From the NCBI RefSeq assembly GCF_002946835.1, contig NZ_CP026652.1, positions 1,364,001-1,428,000 of the forward strand: a stretch of 64,000 nt of DNA. Reading direction: 5' to 3'. Shown piece by piece: positions 60,930 to 64,000 of the stretch (positions within the stretch are counted from its first letter, which is position 1; every line of letters starts with the position of its first letter). Made by a program: the position numbers and the translations under genes. Under the pieces are notes generated by a model. That model was not told the DNA's origin. It was given only the letters and a program-made list of their open reading frames with translations, and made no database searches. This stretch comes from Streptomyces dengpaensis (lineage in GTDB: Bacteria; Actinomycetota; Actinomycetes; Streptomycetales; Streptomycetaceae).

Positions 60930-62513
60930 ATGAAGAAACGCGCCGCTGCTCTGTGCGGGGCAGCCGCCGTGCTGGCCGGGATGACCACGTCGATCCCCGC
61001 CGACGCGAGCGCCGGCCCCGCGACCGCACCGCGCACCACCCAGACCGCGAAGCTGACGTGGAAGAAGTGCGGCACCAGCCACTATCCGGCGCTGCAGTGC
61101 GCGTCCCTGAAGGTGCCACTGAACCATGCGAACCCGCACGGTCAGCAGATCACCCTCGCCCTGTCCCGCGTCCCGCACACCGCCAAGACGTACCAGGGGC
61201 CACTGCTCGTGAACCCCGGCGGTCCCGGCGGCAGCGGACTCACCCTCGCCGGGTTCGTGGCGTCCTCGCTGCCGAAGAAGGTGGCGGCGCAGTACGACGT
61301 CATCGGCTTCGACCCGCGCGGCGTCGGAAAGAGCAAGCCCGCCCTGAACTGCAAGCCCGGGCACTCCGACCCGGTACGCCCGGACTCCGTGCCGAGCACC
61401 CCGGCCATCGAGAAGGCCAACCTCGACCGCGCCAAGGCCTTCGCCAACGCGTGCGGCAAGAAGTACGCGAGCCTGCTGCCGTACATCGACACCGTGAGCG
61501 CGGTCCGGGACATGGACGCGATCCGCGGCGCGCTGGGCGCCAAGAAGATCAACTACTTCGGGTACTCCTACGGCACCTACCTGGGCGCCGTGTACGCGAA
61601 GCTCTACCCGCACCGGGTGCGGCGCCTGGTCCTGGACTCCATCGTCGACCCCACCGGCGTCTGGTACGAGGACAACCTCGGGCAGGACTACGCCTTCGAC
61701 GACCGCCACCTCGCCTTCCTCGCCTGGGTCGCCCAGCACAACGCGACGTACAAGCTCGGCACCGACCCGGCCAAGGTCGAGGCCAAGTGGTACGCGATGC
61801 GCGCGGCGCTCGCCAAGAAGCCGGCACAGAAGACGGTGGGCGCCTCCGAACTGGAGGACACCTTCATTCCCGGCGGCTACTACAACGGCTACTGGCCCCA
61901 TCTCGCCCAGGCGTTCGCTGACTACGTGAACGCCAAGGACGCGGACGCGCTCGTCGAGGCGTACGAGAACTTGGGTGCCGTCGACGCATCGGGCGACAAC
62001 GGCTACAGCGTGTACACCTCGGTGCAGTGCCGTGACGCCTCCTGGCCGCGCGACTGGAACCAGTGGCGCAAGGACAACTGGGCGGTGTACGACAAGGCGC
62101 CGTTCATGACCTGGAACAACACCTGGTACAACGCGCCGTGCGCCTTCTGGCCGACCCGCTCGCTCCACCCGGTGGACGTCTCCAACCACGCCCTGCCGCC
62201 GGTGCTGCTCTTCCAGGCCACGAACGACGCGGCCACCCCGTACCAGGGCGGCGTGACGGTCCACCGCCAACTGCGCGGTTCCAGCCTGGTGGTCGAGCAG
62301 GGCGGCGGGAACCACGGCATCACGCTGAGCGGCAACGGCTGCCTGGACAAGCACCTGGCCGCGTATCTGACCAACGGCAAGGTGCCGCGCAGCGGTGGCG
62401 AGGTCGACGCGGTGTGCAAGAAGCTGCCCGACCCGGAGCCGCCCGCCACCAAGGCGGCGTCCACCGCCTCGCGCGGCTCGGCGCTGCACGGACTGCTCGG
62501 CTTCCGGGGCTGA
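60930..62513 (+). CDS. Secreted alpha/beta hydrolase (tripeptidyl aminopeptidase type)
   Basis: This 527-residue protein has a signal peptide (KKRAAALCGAAAVLAGMTTS). The hydrolase core has LLVNPGGPGGSGLTLAGFVA (oxyanion region), VIGFDPRGVGKSKP, the nucleophile Ser213 in NYFGYSYGTYLGAVYAKLYP, the acid in LLFQATNDAATPYQG, and the histidine in EQGGGNHGITLSGNGCLDK. It matches the SlpD/SlpE/Tap family of Streptomyces exported aminopeptidases that remove tripeptides from protein N-termini. No lipobox is obvious. Confidence 0.93.
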   Translation: MKKRAAALCGAAAVLAGMTTSIPADASAGPATAPRTTQTAKLTWKKCGTSHYPALQCASLKVPLNHANPHGQQITLALSRVPHTAKTYQGPLLVNPGGPGGSGLTLAGFVASSLPKKVAAQYDVIGFDPRGVGKSKPALNCKPGHSDPVRPDSVPSTPAIEKANLDRAKAFANACGKKYASLLPYIDTVSAVRDMDAIRGALGAKKINYFGYSYGTYLGAVYAKLYPHRVRRLVLDSIVDPTGVWYEDNLGQDYAFDDRHLAFLAWVAQHNATYKLGTDPAKVEAKWYAMRAALAKKPAQKTVGASELEDTFIPGGYYNGYWPHLAQAFADYVNAKDADALVEAYENLGAVDASGDNGYSVYTSVQCRDASWPRDWNQWRKDNWAVYDKAPFMTWNNTWYNAPCAFWPTRSLHPVDVSNHALPPVLLFQATNDAATPYQGGVTVHRQLRGSSLVVEQGGGNHGITLSGNGCLDKHLAAYLTNGKVPRSGGEVDAVCKKLPDPEPPATKAASTASRGSALHGLLGFRG

Positions 62514-62573
62514 ACCGCCGCTGAGCAATGGCCCGTCGGGGGCATTGTCAGACCCGTGGTCCACCATGGACGC

Positions 62574-63197
62574 ATGAGTGAGCTGACGCGCGTTTCCGCC
62601 CCCGACGGGGCCGCCCCCGCCGCCCCGCGCCCCCTCACCCCAGTCCCGGCTGGGCGAGTGAGTCGGCTCCGGGTCCGCGCGATGACCCTCGACGACTGCG
62701 ATCGCGTGGCGGAGATCCGCGTCCGCGGCTGGCAGACCGCCTACAAGGGGCTCATACCGCAGCCGTACCTCGACACGCTCAGCGTGGAGGAGGACGCGGC
62801 GCGGCGGCGTACGTACGTCGAGCGGGGTGACCGGGCCGTCGTGGACCTGATCGCCGAGCAGGACGGCGAGGTCGTCGGCTGGGCCTGCCACGGGCCGTAC
62901 CGGGACGGTGAAGTCCGCACCGAGGACGTCGAGTTGTATGCGATCTATGTGCATCCCGACCGGGTCGGAGAGGGGGTGGGGCGCGCGCTGCTGCGGGAGT
63001 CGGTCGGCCGGTGCGCGGCGGCCGGGTACGAGCGGATGCTGCTGTGGGTGCTCAAGGAGAACACCCTGGCGCGCCGTTTCTACGAGCGGGCCGGATTCGG
63101 CCCCGACGGCGCCGAGGAGCCCTTCGACGTGGACGGTGTCGCGGTGCCCGAGGTGCGCTACGTCCGCTCGCTGACCGGTGACGGCGTCAGCCGGTGA
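62574..63197 (+). CDS. GNAT family N-acetyltransferase
   Basis: This 207-residue protein starts at ATG 62574; ATG 62556 is a weaker alternative. Residues 1-35 are Ala/Pro-rich. The GNAT core has RAMTLDDCDRVAEIRVRGWQ, DVELYAIYVHPDRVGEGVGR (acetyl-CoA loop R/VGEGVGR), ALLRESVGRC and LKENTLARRFYERAGFGPDG. The substrate is unknown. Its stop codon lies inside the second unit of a 16-bp tandem repeat, so repeat changes could alter the C-terminus. Confidence 0.9.
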   Translation: MSELTRVSAPDGAAPAAPRPLTPVPAGRVSRLRVRAMTLDDCDRVAEIRVRGWQTAYKGLIPQPYLDTLSVEEDAARRRTYVERGDRAVVDLIAEQDGEVVGWACHGPYRDGEVRTEDVELYAIYVHPDRVGEGVGRALLRESVGRCAAAGYERMLLWVLKENTLARRFYERAGFGPDGAEEPFDVDGVAVPEVRYVRSLTGDGVSR

Positions 63198-63254
63198 CGG
63201 CATCAACCGGTCACGGCATCAACCGGTCACGGCATCAACCGGTCACGGCATCAA
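63175..63254 (+). repeat. Five 16-bp tandem repeats at the GNAT 3' end
   Basis: The unit CCGGTCACGGCATCAA occurs five times without spacers (first two with G for C). Spacer-free and short, it is not a CRISPR. Confidence 0.9.
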
Positions 63255-63296
63255 CTGAGCCGTGTGCACGGCCAGTTGCGCAGACAGCGGGCGGGC

Positions 63297-63869
63297 CTAG
63301 GCCTTGGGCAGCCGCGCCAGCGCATGGACGGCCGCTTCCGCGAGTGCCGGATGCGCCAGCGCCTCGTTGAGGACGGGTCTCGCGCGTACGTCCCCCAGCG
63401 CGCCAAGACCCTCCACGCACGCAAGGGCGACTCGGCGGTACGGGTCGTGCGGGCGCAGCCTGCGCTCCAGGGTGGTGATCAGCGCGGGCACGGCCTCGGG
63501 GGCGCGCAGCTCGACCAGGAGCCGTACCGGGTGGAGCGCGTAGGCGACACGCAGCTCGTTCGTGGCGAGTGCGGCCGCCGCGCGCGCCGTGCGGGGGTCG
63601 CCGAGCCGGGCGAGGGCGTACGCGGCGGACGCGCAGCGCTGTGGATCGCGGTGGTTGAGCAGCAGGACGAGCGCCTCGAAGGCCCGCCGGTCTCCGGCGA
63701 CCCCGAGCCGGAAGGCGACCAACTCCCGGGCCCACAGCGGTTGTCCGGGCGCGGTCAGCGCGGCCGCCAGCTCGTCCACGTCCTCGGTCGCCAGGAGACG
63801 GTCGTACGCCGCCGAGGCCCCGGCCTCGGTCCGTAAACGCTCCGTGAGTGATCGCAACGCTTGGTTCAT
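63297..63869 (-). CDS. HEAT-repeat domain protein
   Basis: This 190-residue protein starts at ATG 63869. It is built of paired helices of the HEAT/PBS-lyase type: AGDRRAFEALVLLLNHRDPQ, RCASAAYALARLGDPRTARA, EAVPALITTLERRLRPHDPY, RRVALACVEGLGALGDVRAR. Such proteins are usually protein-protein scaffolds. No partner is evident. It faces the GNAT gene convergently and is preceded by the palindrome at the window end. Confidence 0.85.
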   Translation of the reverse strand: MNQALRSLTERLRTEAGASAAYDRLLATEDVDELAAALTAPGQPLWARELVAFRLGVAGDRRAFEALVLLLNHRDPQRCASAAYALARLGDPRTARAAAALATNELRVAYALHPVRLLVELRAPEAVPALITTLERRLRPHDPYRRVALACVEGLGALGDVRARPVLNEALAHPALAEAAVHALARLPKA

Positions 63870-63982
63870 GGCGCCGAGCCTAGAGAAGCCGGTCGATCCT
63901 GGAGAAGCCCGTACGGCTCCGGGGATGGGCATCACAAACTCAGGGCTGGCGCGCTCGTTACTGGCGGGTTAAGCTCAGACGA

Positions 63983-63999
63983 GCGAGTTACCCACTCGC
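63983..63999. promoter_or_regulatory. 17-bp palindrome at the window edge
   Basis: GCGAGT-TACCC-ACTCGC is a perfect 6+6 dyad. A related GTTACTGGCGGGTTAA stretch lies about 20 bp upstream. The pair looks like an operator for a gene starting beyond the window. Confidence 0.35.
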
Positions 64000-64000
64000 G

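Noticed and set aside
63175..63254. Possible CRISPR array
   Set aside because: The 16-bp units are directly adjacent with no unique spacers and no cas genes are present.

Overview
This window is high-GC actinobacterial DNA, almost certainly from a Streptomyces chromosome. GC at third codon positions is extreme, GTG/TTG starts and ATGA overlaps are common, and many genes belong to typical Streptomyces families: the DUF5753 regulator, the SigB-type sigma factor with a DUF2795 partner, the SpoIIE-type phosphatase with an anti-sigma-like ATPase domain, and DUF6158. I saw no rRNA, tRNA, CRISPR array or intact mobile element. About 57 intact genes can be supported, plus seven clear gene remnants.

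Layout. 1-6.5 kb: a ROK regulator (cut by the window edge), a GntR/FCD regulator, a ketoacyl-ACP synthase III, then a decayed formate/oxalate module (truncated OFA transporter with its small subunit, a ketopantoate-reductase-like enzyme, a formate dehydrogenase fragment, and fdhD carrying an in-frame dispersed-repeat insertion), followed by fused remnants of a MarR regulator and a quinone oxidoreductase. 6.6-12 kb: a secreted sialidase, a beta-propeller protein, a bile-acid-type symporter and a divergent LysR. 12-22.5 kb: acyl-CoA synthetase, aldo/keto reductase, SDR, two methyltransferases, pterin dehydratase, a DUF5753 regulator between two truncated genes, a stand-alone DnaK and an OsmC protein. 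22.6-29.7 kb: a holin/phosphodiesterase fusion, a recombinase-like protein, an MBL-repeat protein-DedA set, and an MBL protein coupled to a lysine-free aminotransferase homologue. 29.9-39.6 kb: a repeat-rich cell-wall protein, sigma factor, DUF2795, DJ-1-like, DinB-like, ABC-F, methyltransferase, transketolase, VOC. 39.7-47.6 kb: DUF5107/TPR protein, GNAT with a SAGK-repeat tail, then peptidases (S66, S9, M20, M55). 47.9-51.3 kb: a four-gene overlapping operon (ABM-type monooxygenase, beta-hydroxyacid-type dehydrogenase, amidohydrolase, P450). 51.8-64 kb: methyltransferase, SpoIIE phosphatase, DHA2 transporter with three carboxypeptidase-regulatory-like domains, SRPBCC, VOC, a transposase scar, a radical SAM gene behind a LexA-type box, a secreted peptidase-like hydrolase, GNAT and a HEAT-repeat protein.

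The most interesting signals are (i) the aminotransferase homologue with no lysine at all, translationally coupled to a metallo-hydrolase; (ii) the compact P450 operon, whose product I cannot assign; (iii) a dispersed mosaic inverted repeat with four intergenic copies and one copy inside fdhD; (iv) a 15-residue x 8 repeat ORF coupled at both ends to its neighbours; (v) specific regulatory sites (LexA-type box, HAIR-like site at dnaK, MerR-type promoter geometry at the SDR); and (vi) repeated small internal deletions that have left gene remnants.
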